Positions 35,291 through 45,400 of a stretch of DNA of 55,489 nucleotides are shown one piece after another. Origin of the DNA: DATLMR01 sp035634255 (GTDB lineage: Bacteria > Acidobacteriota > Blastocatellia > UBA7656); the NCBI GenBank assembly GCA_035634255.1, contig DASQDI010000171.1, positions 1 through 55,489 of the forward strand, written 5' to 3'. Position numbers and translations under genes: made by a program. The stretch's first letter is position 1. Each line of letters starts with the position of its first letter. The notes under the pieces were generated by a model. It had not been told where the DNA came from, did not search any database, and saw only the letters and a list, made by a program, of their open reading frames with translations.

Positions 35291-38200
35291 TTAGTTGGTC
35301 GGGCAAGCCTGGTTGCAACGGAACGGTGCCGAAGCTCTCGCGCCGGGGTTGGTGACGACTATGTCGCCCGGCAGCAGCGCGCAGAGTCTGCCGATTGCCA
35401 CGATCCTGTTGAAGGTGTTCGTGCCGCTCTGCAGATCCTTGAACTTGAGCTTCCTCGGCGCGCTCCCGTTGATTGTCAGGGTAGCGCTCGGTCTGATGTT
35501 GCTACCCGTCACCTGCAACGTGAACTTGCCAGTTGCGCTACGATCCAGCCTGCATCCGTTCACCACGGCGATGTTGACCGTGTCGCCGCCGTCTCCTCCA
35601 CCACCGCTTCCGGTAGAGCAGGTGAACGTCACCGGCACTCCAAGCTCGTTGCCCAGCGGGCAATTCGCAGGCGCGCCTGCCGGCAGGCTCGTCAGGTTGC
35701 GGCTGATTCCTCCCGGTCCCTGTACGAAGATCAGGAAGGTCCTGCCTGCGTTAGCCGTACCGAAGTTGAAGAACGCATCCAGCCTATCGTTGCCAAGCAC
35801 CACAAACCTCGTGGCATCGATCCGGTTGGTCGTACCTCTCTCGATTGCGAACACGCTCGTCACAGCGGGCGCTCCGGTCGGTGACAGGAAGCACGCGCCC
35901 GTGATGATCAGGTCTTGCGGTACCGCGCAGTCGCCGCTCGACGGAGTCACCGAGATCACCACAGGTGCTCTCGTGCCCAGAGGCAGCGGGCAGGTGACCG
36001 TTCTGGTGAACGGTCCGAACACGTTGTTGTCGCCAGCCGTGAACGTCGTCGTCACCGTCAGGGTTCCCGTTCCGCCGCAGCAGGCCAGCGGGAATCCGCT
36101 GCTCGTCTGCGCCGCCGTCGCGTTGCCGATGCCAACAGTCGGAATCGTCGCCTGAATCAGGTTCGGGTTCCTCGGGTTGACAGTGACCAAAGGCAGAGTC
36201 GCCTCCGGTATTCCGTCGCCGTTGGTGTCGCAGGTCAATGCGACTGCCGTCGTCACGGTCTTGCCTGCGCGCTGCGGGTTCACACCCGTCTCGCCGGCGA
36301 ACACCTGACACACGGTCGTCACTTCGTTCGGGAAGAAGCCGCAGCCGAGGATGTTCAGCGGCACGGCGCACAGCGCGTCGACTATGTCGGTGGCACTGTT
36401 CCCACCCGGAGTTACTGCGAACGTCGGGACGTTGACCAACACACAGTCCGGAGCAGGCGGCGGCAGGCAGCCTATTCCGAAGAAGCCCACCTTGCCTCGG
36501 TTGAGGTCATCCTGTCTCGCAGGCGGTGTGCAGTTGCCGTTGCCTTCGAACCTGAGGTCGAAGTCAGCCGTCGCGAACGTCGGCACGCCACCCGAATCGA
36601 TTGACGGGTCGGCACCTTCGTTGAACAGCTCGAAGATGGTGGGTTCGGTACCTTCACCGATCAGGCAGGGAGCGATGATGCCGGTCTGGCCAGCAAAGAC
36701 TCCGAAGCCCGTGGGCGCAGGCTGTTCGGCCGCTCTCGCGGCTTCACCAAGTCCGCCAAGTCCGACTTCGCACAGTCCGGGCGGGTTGAGCGGCGACAGG
36801 CCGCCGATTGAGTAGCCGACCAGCACAGGATTGACCGGCACGCCGAGCAGATCCATGCGGCAGTACTCGAAGATGAAGTGGCCCGTGCCATCCCTTCTCG
36901 GCGGGCAGCCGACGAGGATACCGGTGACAGGCTCGCGAGTGAAGCGGAGGTCGGTCGGACCTTCCTGCTCGTCGAACGCCGGGTCGATGTTGTCGCCGGT
37001 CGGGTCGGCAGGATCGAGCACCTGAGCTTCGTTCTCGTCGCGCAGTCTGCCGTCGTCATACAGAGTGACCGCGAAGGTGTTGCTCCTGCCGCCGTTGATC
37101 TGGGTAGCGGTGCAGCCCTCGAGGCCGAATTCGGGAACGTTGATCCAGCGGATCTTGAACGCGTTGACGTTCGCGAATCCTAACGCCTGGACCGGGAAGT
37201 TGCAGAGGTTGACGGCCCTGGCCGCCGGGTTGAGGTCAGTCCAGGCCGGAGCGATGCGCGGCAGCCCGGCTCTGAAATCGAGCACGTTGGCGAAGTTGTC
37301 GGTGTCCCCGCCGCCGAACGTGATGTTACCGTTCGAGTTCAGGAAGAATCCGTTCCACACGCACGAGGCCACAGGCCCGCCGAACAGGAACTCGAATCCG
37401 CCTTCGAACTGGCCGACCAGCGGAGGCGTTCCCGCGCCGTTGTTGTCGTCGCCGCGGAACGGCGTGTTCTGATCGTCGCCGCCTGCCACCTGGTGTCCAG
37501 GATCGAGGTTCTCGAAGATGATCGTTCCGTCCGTGTCGTCGTCCGTCTGTGTGCGCTGCGTAACACCCAGCGCCACGCCCGGCCCGAGCAGGCCAGGAGC
37601 AAGGCGGTTCGTGTAGCGGAGGAAGCCGGTCGCGAGGCCCGACAGTCCGCCAGGCGTCAGGGTCACCTGATCAAGCGGTGACTGGTAGAAGATGTGATCG
37701 GCCCTGTCTGACACGCCATCGCCGACGTTCGCGGCCGGAGCGGGCGGGTTCGGCAGGGTGCCGGTCGTTCTCATATCGACAGGATCGGCGATGCGATCCA
37801 TCGGGCACATATCTTCGAAGCAGAGGATCTCGCCCAGCATCGGCGAGGGGTTCTTGCCAGGTCCGCCCGGAGCGCCGCCGGAGATCACAAACACGGTCCC
37901 TTCTTCGTTGACCGCTATCCCGGCGTGCGACTGGAAGTCGACCTGGAAGTCGAGCTTCAGCGTGTTGGGCGTGATGATCGCTGCGTTGGTGCCCGTGCGC
38001 GGGATGTCGGGGCCCGTGCCCAGCGCGAACACTCGGAAGTTGTTCACTCCCGCGGTGGCCGCGAGCGTCCCGGAAGCGACGCCGTCCGCGATGCCGTCGG
38101 CCACGGGCAGTATGCCGGGGAAGCCGCCAATCGCGGTACAGGGGTCGAAGAATCCGCCGCAATCGGCGAAGCTGATGATCATCGAAGGAGTGGCACCGAG

Positions 38201-39631
38201 GCCGGCCGGGTTGTTGAAGAGGCCGGTGGTGTTGTCCGTGCCGTCAACGTTCGAGCGCGAGACCGCCGCGTAAAGAACGTTGCAGGGCCCGGCGTCCATC
38301 GCCACGACGTTTCCGAACGTGGTCGAGTTGCCGGAGAAGTTGGTCAGGCGCACGCGCTCACCGGGCTCGACAACCGCGTCACCGTCGTCGGTGATGGCGG
38401 AAGCCTGAGACAGAGTGAGACCGACCGTGCCGCCGAAACCGGTCGCGCCGCCGGGGATGTTCGGAATCACGCGGTTGACGCGCGGATTCGTGCCCGGAAC
38501 GGTGCAGCCTACGGAGTTGCCGCAGACTTCGGTCGCCTTAAAGATCGCGGCGCCCGAGAAGCTGATCAGGTCAGCCAGCTGGAAGTAGAGGCTTCCATCG
38601 TCATCCACTGTCACTCCCGCCACGTTGTGCAGCGGGCTGCGGAGGATCTGGCGCACTCCGGCAGGAGCGACGCCACCCACGGTGTCCGTTACCGCGAATG
38701 CAAATATACGAGTGCGGAAGATCTGGTTGGCCGCGTTGCTCGCGCAACCCTCGGTGTCAGAGACCGAGACATAAATGACTTCGCCAATCGTTCCGCAAAG
38801 GCCGAAGTCTCCGAGATCAGCCACGGGGTTGACCGCGATGCCGGTCACCGTGACCTGATCGTCCGTGCAATCTCCGGCTTCCGGCTCAAGAAGGGTGAAG
38901 CCGCCCGAAGCGCCCGTGTTTACCAGAGTCGGGATGTTCACCTGCACGACCGTGTTGACGTTGGCGTCGGCGTCGGCCCCGGCGTCGGTTCCGATCCACA
39001 GGTTTCCTACTGAGTCGCCATAGTAGAATACGTTCTCAGCGAATCCGTTTGCTACCGTGTGCTCCGATATCGCAGCCCTCGTAAGCACAAAGTCTATCTC
39101 AAGCTCCGCAAACGAAAAATCATCCACCTTGTTCTCGCGGTCCGCGACGCAATCTTCGCGCCCGTCCCAGTCGGCGATCAGCGCCACTTCCGAGAACTGA
39201 TTGTCCCGACCGCCGATGGTGGTGATCAGGCCGGCAGATAAAGCGCTATTGGGGTTGAGCACCAAGGGCTGCCCTGATAGCGGCTGCGCTCCGCCCGAGA
39301 TTCTCTGGCGGATCGAGTCAGCAATGCGTGCGTTGAGCTCGCCCAGCGCCGCGCTGGGAACTTTCTTGTAGCCAAGCGTGTCGATGACTTCCTGGCTGGT
39401 CTTGCCGAGTTGAGCCTGCACGACAGACTCGTCGGCAACAGTGGCTTGCTTTGTAGTAGCCGCAGCAGCTGTCGGAGCCGGAGCTATAGCCCGACTGGCA
39501 ACAGCGGCTGATGGCTTGGCCGCCACCGGCCCGCCGGCCGCGCGCGCGCGCAGGCCCACGACCGGTAACGCCAATGCGGCTACTGCTAAAGCCAGCACTG
39601 CCATTATTACCGCTCTTTTCATTTTCATCAT
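35291..39631 (-). CDS. giant exported protein (1446 aa), nidogen-like middle and Ig/IPT-like C-terminal part
   Basis: The start ATGATG at 39631 follows GGAGAGGG. An N-terminal helix (RAVIMAVLALAVAALALPVVGL) is probably a signal peptide, followed by an Ala/Pro/Thr-rich linker. The rest is an extracellular-type protein rich in Gly, Asn, Asp, Thr and scattered Cys. Around residues 740-900 a stretch with the order FEGGFEFLFGGPV...NGNITFG...APAWTDLNP resembles nidogen (NIDO) domains. From about residue 1220 the protein has IPT-like beta domains (VISVTPSSGDCAVPQDLIITG and LQVTGSNIRPSATLTING). No sorting motif or membrane anchor is obvious at the end (CNQACPTN). Likely secreted or surface-bound; function unknown. 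Confidence 0.8.
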   Translation of the reverse strand: MMKMKRAVIMAVLALAVAALALPVVGLRARAAGGPVAAKPSAAVASRAIAPAPTAAAATTKQATVADESVVQAQLGKTSQEVIDTLGYKKVPSAALGELNARIADSIRQRISGGAQPLSGQPLVLNPNSALSAGLITTIGGRDNQFSEVALIADWDGREDCVADRENKVDDFSFAELEIDFVLTRAAISEHTVANGFAENVFYYGDSVGNLWIGTDAGADADANVNTVVQVNIPTLVNTGASGGFTLLEPEAGDCTDDQVTVTGIAVNPVADLGDFGLCGTIGEVIYVSVSDTEGCASNAANQIFRTRIFAFAVTDTVGGVAPAGVRQILRSPLHNVAGVTVDDDGSLYFQLADLISFSGAAIFKATEVCGNSVGCTVPGTNPRVNRVIPNIPGGATGFGGTVGLTLSQASAITDDGDAVVEPGERVRLTNFSGNSTTFGNVVAMDAGPCNVLYAAVSRSNVDGTDNTTGLFNNPAGLGATPSMIISFADCGGFFDPCTAIGGFPGILPVADGIADGVASGTLAATAGVNNFRVFALGTGPDIPRTGTNAAIITPNTLKLDFQVDFQSHAGIAVNEEGTVFVISGGAPGGPGKNPSPMLGEILCFEDMCPMDRIADPVDMRTTGTLPNPPAPAANVGDGVSDRADHIFYQSPLDQVTLTPGGLSGLATGFLRYTNRLAPGLLGPGVALGVTQRTQTDDDTDGTIIFENLDPGHQVAGGDDQNTPFRGDDNNGAGTPPLVGQFEGGFEFLFGGPVASCVWNGFFLNSNGNITFGGGDTDNFANVLDFRAGLPRIAPAWTDLNPAARAVNLCNFPVQALGFANVNAFKIRWINVPEFGLEGCTATQINGGRSNTFAVTLYDDGRLRDENEAQVLDPADPTGDNIDPAFDEQEGPTDLRFTREPVTGILVGCPPRRDGTGHFIFEYCRMDLLGVPVNPVLVGYSIGGLSPLNPPGLCEVGLGGLGEAARAAEQPAPTGFGVFAGQTGIIAPCLIGEGTEPTIFELFNEGADPSIDSGGVPTFATADFDLRFEGNGNCTPPARQDDLNRGKVGFFGIGCLPPPAPDCVLVNVPTFAVTPGGNSATDIVDALCAVPLNILGCGFFPNEVTTVCQVFAGETGVNPQRAGKTVTTAVALTCDTNGDGIPEATLPLVTVNPRNPNLIQATIPTVGIGNATAAQTSSGFPLACCGGTGTLTVTTTFTAGDNNVFGPFTRTVTCPLPLGTRAPVVISVTPSSGDCAVPQDLIITGACFLSPTGAPAVTSVFAIERGTTNRIDATRFVVLGNDRLDAFFNFGTANAGRTFLIFVQGPGGISRNLTSLPAGAPANCPLGNELGVPVTFTCSTGSGGGGDGGDTVNIAVVNGCRLDRSATGKFTLQVTGSNIRPSATLTINGSAPRKLKFKDLQSGTNTFNRIVAIGRLCALLPGDIVVTNPGARASAPFRCNQACPTN

Positions 39632-40504
39632 CTATCCCTCTCCATATGGGAATTAATCGTGAGTCGAGCACGTGCGCCCGACAGAAATTTGAGACCACCT
39701 GCTAGATTCTTTTGCCCTCTTTAAGAATCTGAGAGCAGTGCGACCGGCAGAAAAGACTGCTGGGGAACGACACCCACTACTACCGGAGTTAGTCCACGCG
39801 AGCAGTCTGTCCGATCGCGTTCGTTCAATTCTTTGGGGTCAGACTCGCTAATTGGATCGAAATCTGGCAACTCCGCTCGGGAGCGCTGGGGCTTCAACCT
39901 AATCCTTTGGCAAAGCCAGGTCTTACAAAGAGTGCGTATAATAAATCGGAATCTTTGTAAAAGCAACACCAAATTTTCAAACAAAATCAATTGTCATGAT
40001 AATTTAAACAGAAATACACCACAGTTCGTAAAAACCCAGATGCGTCTAACGCACACCACGTGCCAGGATGAATAGCCCTCCGATATTAACGCTAACCTTG
40101 ACTCATTAAATCGTTTATTTAAAAGGAAAACTTTTGACCGCTTCATGTTTTAACACCCTCAACCCCAACCTGCCTTCCTGTATACATGGATACTTAGTAT
40201 GCGTTTTCCTGTTAAACATGTAGCCATTAGGCAGATTATATCCAGTCAAAAACTCCTTCTGGAGAGCCTGAAGCGCCTGCCAAAAAATTTGTCGGGCGCA
40301 GTCTCTTCATGCAATTAATAGAGGAAGCATGACCTCTCTCCGTCGAGCGATACTCCCCGGCGGTTTAATTTCAACTGTAGCGGTAAATCTGTTTACAAGC
40401 GCGATTGTACGCAGCCGTAATTAAAACCTCGGATAGTGACCGAATCACGAGAGCCGGATTTCAAACGGCCCCACCTCGACCTTAAGGACCGTCTTTAGAT
40501 TAAG
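39632..40504. other. 873-base AT-rich gap between the giant protein gene and the metallopeptidase gene
   Basis: The stretch is visibly AT-richer than its surroundings, especially 39940-40260 with many A/T runs. I see an 8-bp hairpin AGATTCTT/AAGAATCT (39704-39730) in the leader of the giant gene, a piece GGGGTCAGACTC (39835-39846) like the edge of REP-type elements, and one short ORF at 40329. No long gene or tRNA is visible. It may hold promoters and remnants of a mobile or regulatory element. Confidence 0.6.
40329..40424 (+). CDS. possible 31-aa membrane peptide in the AT-rich gap
   Basis: An ATG after AGAGGAAGC opens a frame beginning MTSLRRAILPGGLISTVAV and ending FTSAIVRSRN before TAA. 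It is a short hydrophobic stretch with positive ends. The ribosome site is only fair and spacing short, so this is a weak call. Confidence 0.28.
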   Translation: MTSLRRAILPGGLISTVAVNLFTSAIVRSRN

Positions 40505-42427
40505 TCAGTCATGCAGCAGCCGGAACAACTGCGATTTGGGAGAAGTTCGCCCCCCCGTCGAAGTCCAGTAACGGCTGCCCGCGCCGGAGTAGATGAAGTC
40601 CCTCTGCCGCTTGAGCCGCTCCTCGTTTAAAACGCTCTTCGAGATCGAGTAGCGGACCTCTCCGCTCGGGCCGAGCGTCACGGTCGCGCCCCCGACGAAA
40701 TCGAACTGCGGATTCCCGGCGGAGTCGAGGACCGTCCTTCTCTGGGTAACTTCTGCCACCAAATCGAAAACGATCTGGCCGTCGGGACCCGCCCTGCGCG
40801 ACGAGCGGATCGACTGCACGCATGGCAGGTCGACATCATCTCCGCCGAGCCGCGGGTCGCCCCTGTGCGCCAGGCCGAACGCTCTGAGATACTGAGGGTC
40901 GGAGATCACCCGGCCCAGGGCGCATGCCTGACGCCTTAATTCTTCCTGCCCGGATGGCCGGCCGGGGTCCCCTTCGAACTTCAATATCCCGAAGCTCAGG
41001 TCTTCGATGTCGGGGACGGAGTTCGTCGGGGGACGCCACAGCAGAGCGTCTTCGGAAAAATTATCCACATTTCGCGGGTATATCTGCCTTTTTCTGAAGG
41101 CATCTATGAGCGCTTCGCGGTAGCCCCACGGGTCGTCCGGAACGAGGTTGTAATCTGCTGTTATAACTGCCCTGAGGAACTCCCCGAACTCAAGGTCGAT
41201 GGGCGGACAGTAATCTATCGCACGGATGCAGATTGAAAGAAACTGGCTGGCCAGCTTGCTCGCCTCGTCCGCGAGGACCCTCTGCAAGTCGGCCGAAAGC
41301 TCTCCGGGCGGGAGCACGCCCGAGCCGCTCGTCGCCAGCTTTATATAACGTTCCGTCTTGCGCCTGAAGATCGTGTCGAAGGCTTCGAACACGGCGGAGG
41401 TCAGCACCGAGCCGAGCTCGTGGGGCTCGTCATCCGCACCGTAAATCTTCTGCTCCGCCGAATCATTGACGGCGCTCCGGAGCGCGTGATCCTGCCCCGT
41501 GGTGTGGCCGAACTGCCGCGCGAGGTCGGTCAGCAGGGAAGCCTTTCTGAGGTCCCCGCGAGCTTTTCTTATGGCCGCCTGCACCACCTTCTCATAGCTG
41601 AAATGCTGAAAGATGGCGACCAGGTCGGCGAACGCTTCGTGGAAGGCGAGCACGTCGGGGCCCGTCGGCAGATTGAAGTGAGTCCGCAGCCCGTCGAGCA
41701 ACGCGTGAGTGACTTCGTGCGCGATAACGTCGTGCGACAGGCAGGTAAAGATCATGCTGCCGGGCAGGTTCCGGCCCGCCACCTGACGGTCCGCGCGGTA
41801 ATAACCGAAGCATATTTCCCCCTGATCCTTGTCGTAATACGCATTCCGCTCGTTGCGCGCGTGCGGCCTGAGGCGGAGGCGTTGGGCCCCGTCTTTCGAA
41901 TCTTCCGACGGCGTGAACCCCCAGGCGATGTGACGGCCGAGGGCGCTCCTGAAGGCCGCGTAGACGGTGCTGCAAACCGCGTAGACCATCTGCTGATGAA
42001 ATCGCGGGTCGGAAGGGGACGGGTCGCGGCCATCGCGAATGAGCACGTCCGCGTCGTCGAGGTCGACGCGGCGCAGGTACTGCCAGCCATCATAGTTGTC
42101 CACTTCGAAGACCCGTCCGATCGGGCCGGGCTTCAGGGGCTCGTAGGGGACGTTGACGGTTGCGATGGAGCCTTCGAGCCGCGATTCCGCCGGGTCGAGT
42201 GTGAAAATCTTCAGGGGCCGGTAGACGGGATCATTTCCGCTACGCTCGTAGGGCTGCCCGTGGATCGCGCGTTCTACCCCCGGCCCGATGTAGAAGCTGC
42301 CGCCTTCCCCCTTGCAGGAGGGCTTGGGGCTCGCGGCAGGCTCGTCGGTCGCGGCGACGCGAGTCTGCGCCGAGGCCGCCGTCGCAAGGGGAGTTGAAAT
42401 ATCGGACTTCTTCGAGCTGTCTGCCAT
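40505..42427 (-). CDS. cytosolic M4-like gluzincin metallopeptidase coupled to the caspase fusion gene
   Basis: The start at 42427 follows GAGGTGA and lies five bases after the stop of the caspase-fusion gene, so coupling is likely; the frame runs further upstream inside that gene but without support. The 640-residue product has the zinc motif HEVTH (H237, E238, H241) and a third ligand E264 in FHEAFADLVAIFQH, the ExxxD arrangement of thermolysin-like (M4) enzymes, 22 residues after the second His. No signal peptide or propeptide cleavage site is evident. The first 60 residues are Ser/Ala/Thr-rich and probably flexible. About 350 residues after the zinc site resemble no domain I know. Probable intracellular protease; substrate unknown. 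Confidence 0.82.
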   Translation of the reverse strand: MADSSKKSDISTPLATAASAQTRVAATDEPAASPKPSCKGEGGSFYIGPGVERAIHGQPYERSGNDPVYRPLKIFTLDPAESRLEGSIATVNVPYEPLKPGPIGRVFEVDNYDGWQYLRRVDLDDADVLIRDGRDPSPSDPRFHQQMVYAVCSTVYAAFRSALGRHIAWGFTPSEDSKDGAQRLRLRPHARNERNAYYDKDQGEICFGYYRADRQVAGRNLPGSMIFTCLSHDVIAHEVTHALLDGLRTHFNLPTGPDVLAFHEAFADLVAIFQHFSYEKVVQAAIRKARGDLRKASLLTDLARQFGHTTGQDHALRSAVNDSAEQKIYGADDEPHELGSVLTSAVFEAFDTIFRRKTERYIKLATSGSGVLPPGELSADLQRVLADEASKLASQFLSICIRAIDYCPPIDLEFGEFLRAVITADYNLVPDDPWGYREALIDAFRKRQIYPRNVDNFSEDALLWRPPTNSVPDIEDLSFGILKFEGDPGRPSGQEELRRQACALGRVISDPQYLRAFGLAHRGDPRLGGDDVDLPCVQSIRSSRRAGPDGQIVFDLVAEVTQRRTVLDSAGNPQFDFVGGATVTLGPSGEVRYSISKSVLNEERLKRQRDFIYSGAGSRYWTSTGGRTSPKSQLFRLLHD

Positions 42428-42432
42428 GGACT

Positions 42433-45400
42433 TCACCTCGACTTCAGAAGCAGGTCGGCAATCGTTCGAAAGCCCTGAGCGATGGCTTCGATCTCTCTGG
42501 AAGAGGTGCCGGAGGAGACGCCGCCAGAGGGCGCGCCCTGAAGTCCGGCGACGGGATTCGAGAGGCCCTGCGAGGTCAGAGGGCTGAGCAGACCGCGCCC
42601 GCGCGCGTCCTGGGCGCAATCGAGGTCCGGGTGCTGTCGCGGGTTTGCGCCGAAAGCCTCGACCACCTTCTGCTGGAACAGCTCGTTCGACATTCCGTTC
42701 GCCCCGCTCCTGAGTATCTGCGTCGCCCGCGTCGTGAAATCGCCGTGGCCGTCGTTTTCCCACGCGACCTCGCTCTGAAGGCAGGCCGAAAACAGTATCT
42801 CTCTCATCGAGTCCGGCCCGCGCGAGGTGAAAGAGCGCGACCGGCCGAGGCTCTTGCGGAAGCCGAGATGATTGCTCTCCATCTCGGGCGTGGCGACGAT
42901 GAAGCGGGGCCGCTCATTACGCGAGCGGCCCTGGCCATTCGACGAGTCCCCCACGGCGAATCGCGTTATGGTTCCCGAATGGCAGCAGTCTATGAAGCAG
43001 GTGACGTTCACGCCTTCCGGTATTCGCGTGAAGATTTCGGCAACGTCGTCATCGACGATGAACGCGCCGCCGGCGAAGTCGTGAGGGCAGAGCGCCTCGT
43101 CGCGGCCGGGCATGCCCTTCACAATCTCATCCTTGTTCTTATCCGCGAGCGTCGTCCCATGCCCGGCGAACTGGAAGACTATGACATCCCCCGCCCGGCT
43201 CGAAGTGACGAGGTCAGAAAGCTCGGACAGTATCGAATCATAGGTCGCCTGCTCGTTGGTCAGCAGGGTCGTTTCAAACCCGAGCGAGCCCAGAGTGCTC
43301 GCCCACTCCTCCGCGTCGGCCACGCAGCCGGCGAGCGGCGCTGTCGGGTAGGTGTTTATGCCGACGCAGAGCGCGAGCCGTCTCCCCCCGGCCCCGTCCG
43401 GCCGCCCGTCTTTCGACGCGCCGGACGCCGTTGAAGAGGCATGCGCGGTGGATGGGATGGCGGATGAAGCTGCGGACGAGGCAGACTTCTTCGGCCTCGC
43501 GCGGACCGAGCGCGGGGCTATCTCTTCCAGCTCTTCCTCCCAGTCCGACGCATCCTGCCACGGGTCGAGGGCCCGTCCCGCCGCGACCTCTTTCGGGAAC
43601 TCTTCGATCTGAGCAGTGTCGTCGAGGCCGAGAATGCGGCGGGCCGCGCTGCTCATCGTGGGCGCGTCTTCGTCGAACCCGCCGTGGCTCGCGGAGGTGC
43701 TCGCGTTGCGCCCGCTCTGGACCTCCGTCTTCGACCATATCACTTCACCCGCGGACGAGGAGTTACCCGCGAGCCCGAAGAGCCTCGTCAGGTCCGCGTC
43801 CTTGCGGAGCGACTCTTCGAGCCCCAGGATCGGGGTCTTCGATTCGGGCTCCAGCGCATGATGAATCAGGTATAGCAGGGACTTCCGGTAGAGATGAGCG
43901 CAATGATCGGCCCGCTCCCAGTCCTTCTTCATAGTGAATACGGTCAGGTGATCGATGCCCGCCCCATCGCCGACCTTCGAGGCGAGCAACTCTTTGAACG
44001 TATCGACGCGGATCGCGGGCGCGAGGAAATGCATGGACCGGAAGCGCGGGGCCCCCAGCTTGAGGGCCGTCGGGATGAAGTGCGCATGAAAGATCGAGCC
44101 CGCGCTGTGGCCCATCGCGTGCAATTCCACGTCCCCCCCATTCGCGTCGCAGAACTCCTTCAGCTTTCTCGCCACGTACCGCGCGCCTCCGCCCGCGGCC
44201 ACCGAAAGCTCCGCGCTGCGCTTCATGCCGGACCAGATCGTCACCCCCCCGAGCCTGCGCGCCGCCGCTTCGAGGAGCGGGTCCGACGTGAAGTCGAATA
44301 TGTCGCGGGCCGCTTCGAGCGCGCGGCTCTGCCCGGACCTGAGGAGTTGGCCGATGATTTCAAAGAATCCCGTCTCCCACACGAAGTAGATCGGGTAGAC
44401 GCTGTTGCTCTTCCACCAAGTCACCTGCCGGTGGGCGATCCGCAGCCCGCTCGATTCGCTGGTCAGGCCGCCGTGCGCGAAAAAGAGCAGGCGGAGCTTT
44501 CGCCCTTCGTCCCTCGCCTCCGCGAGCGCCCTGGCCAGATGCTCGCCGAATATCGCATCCACGTCATCCGACGAGGTCGAGAACTTACCCTCGGAAGAGA
44601 ACTGGCCCTGTCTCAGGTTGATGACGTGCGGGCGGAGGCTCGACAGCATCTCCGGGGTAAGGTCGCCCGCCGACCGGGCCGACCGGCCCCCGGCCCCGTC
44701 TTCCGCGGTCGCGAGCGGGACGAGCAGCCCCTCATTGATCAGCCGGTACACCTCATGCTCCTGCATCCCGTCATCGCCGGTCTCGGCCGAAGGCGGGTCC
44801 TCGCGCTCCACGCCCGCGCGGCTGAGGGATTGGAGCAGGGACTCGACCCTGCCCGCCACCTCAGATTCCTCATCCGTGAACGGGCGGTCTTCCGCGCCCG
44901 CCCTGAGAGCCCGCCCGGACTCCTCTGCGGAGATTTCCTCGCGCTGCCGCTCGACCTCCTCCAGGAACGCTTCATAATCTATCGAGCTGCCGGGGCAGGT
45001 CTTGGAAGACATCTGGTTGTGAAAGCGCAGAGAGCTCACGGGGAGGTCGAACTTCATCTGCACCCGCGCGATCACTTCGAGGGCGGCCGCCCTCTGGGCC
45101 CCCGCGAACCGGTCGCGCCCCGAATCGAAGTCCCCGATCATCTCGAACATGAAAGGGCCGGAGATGCTGTTCCCATTATGGCCCGAGGCGCTCGCGGGCG
45201 ACTTGTTCCAGTCGCGGCCGGTCCAGATCATCCCGTCCGGGTCAATCGTTATGTGCTGGGCGATGTCGCTCCACCCATTATCCCGCGTGTGGAACCTGTA
45301 CATGGCCTCGATGGACTCAAGCCCACGGAACTGGCGGTGGTTCGGCCGCCAGGTGTGGTGCATGTGGACGGAGTCGATCCGCCGACGGAATGGGAAGCGT

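Noticed and set aside
37925..39013. 362-codon plus-strand frame opposite the giant exported protein
   Set aside because: No recognisable motif, low complexity and no ribosome site.
39830..39850. GGGGTCAGACTC as evidence of an insertion sequence
   Set aside because: Only a short resemblance to REP-type ends; no transposase, terminal repeat pair or target duplication is visible.
42428..42763. N-terminal extension of the metallopeptidase reading into the caspase gene
   Set aside because: The extra 112 codons lie out of frame within the fusion gene and lack support; ATG 42427 has GAGGTGA and fits an operon.
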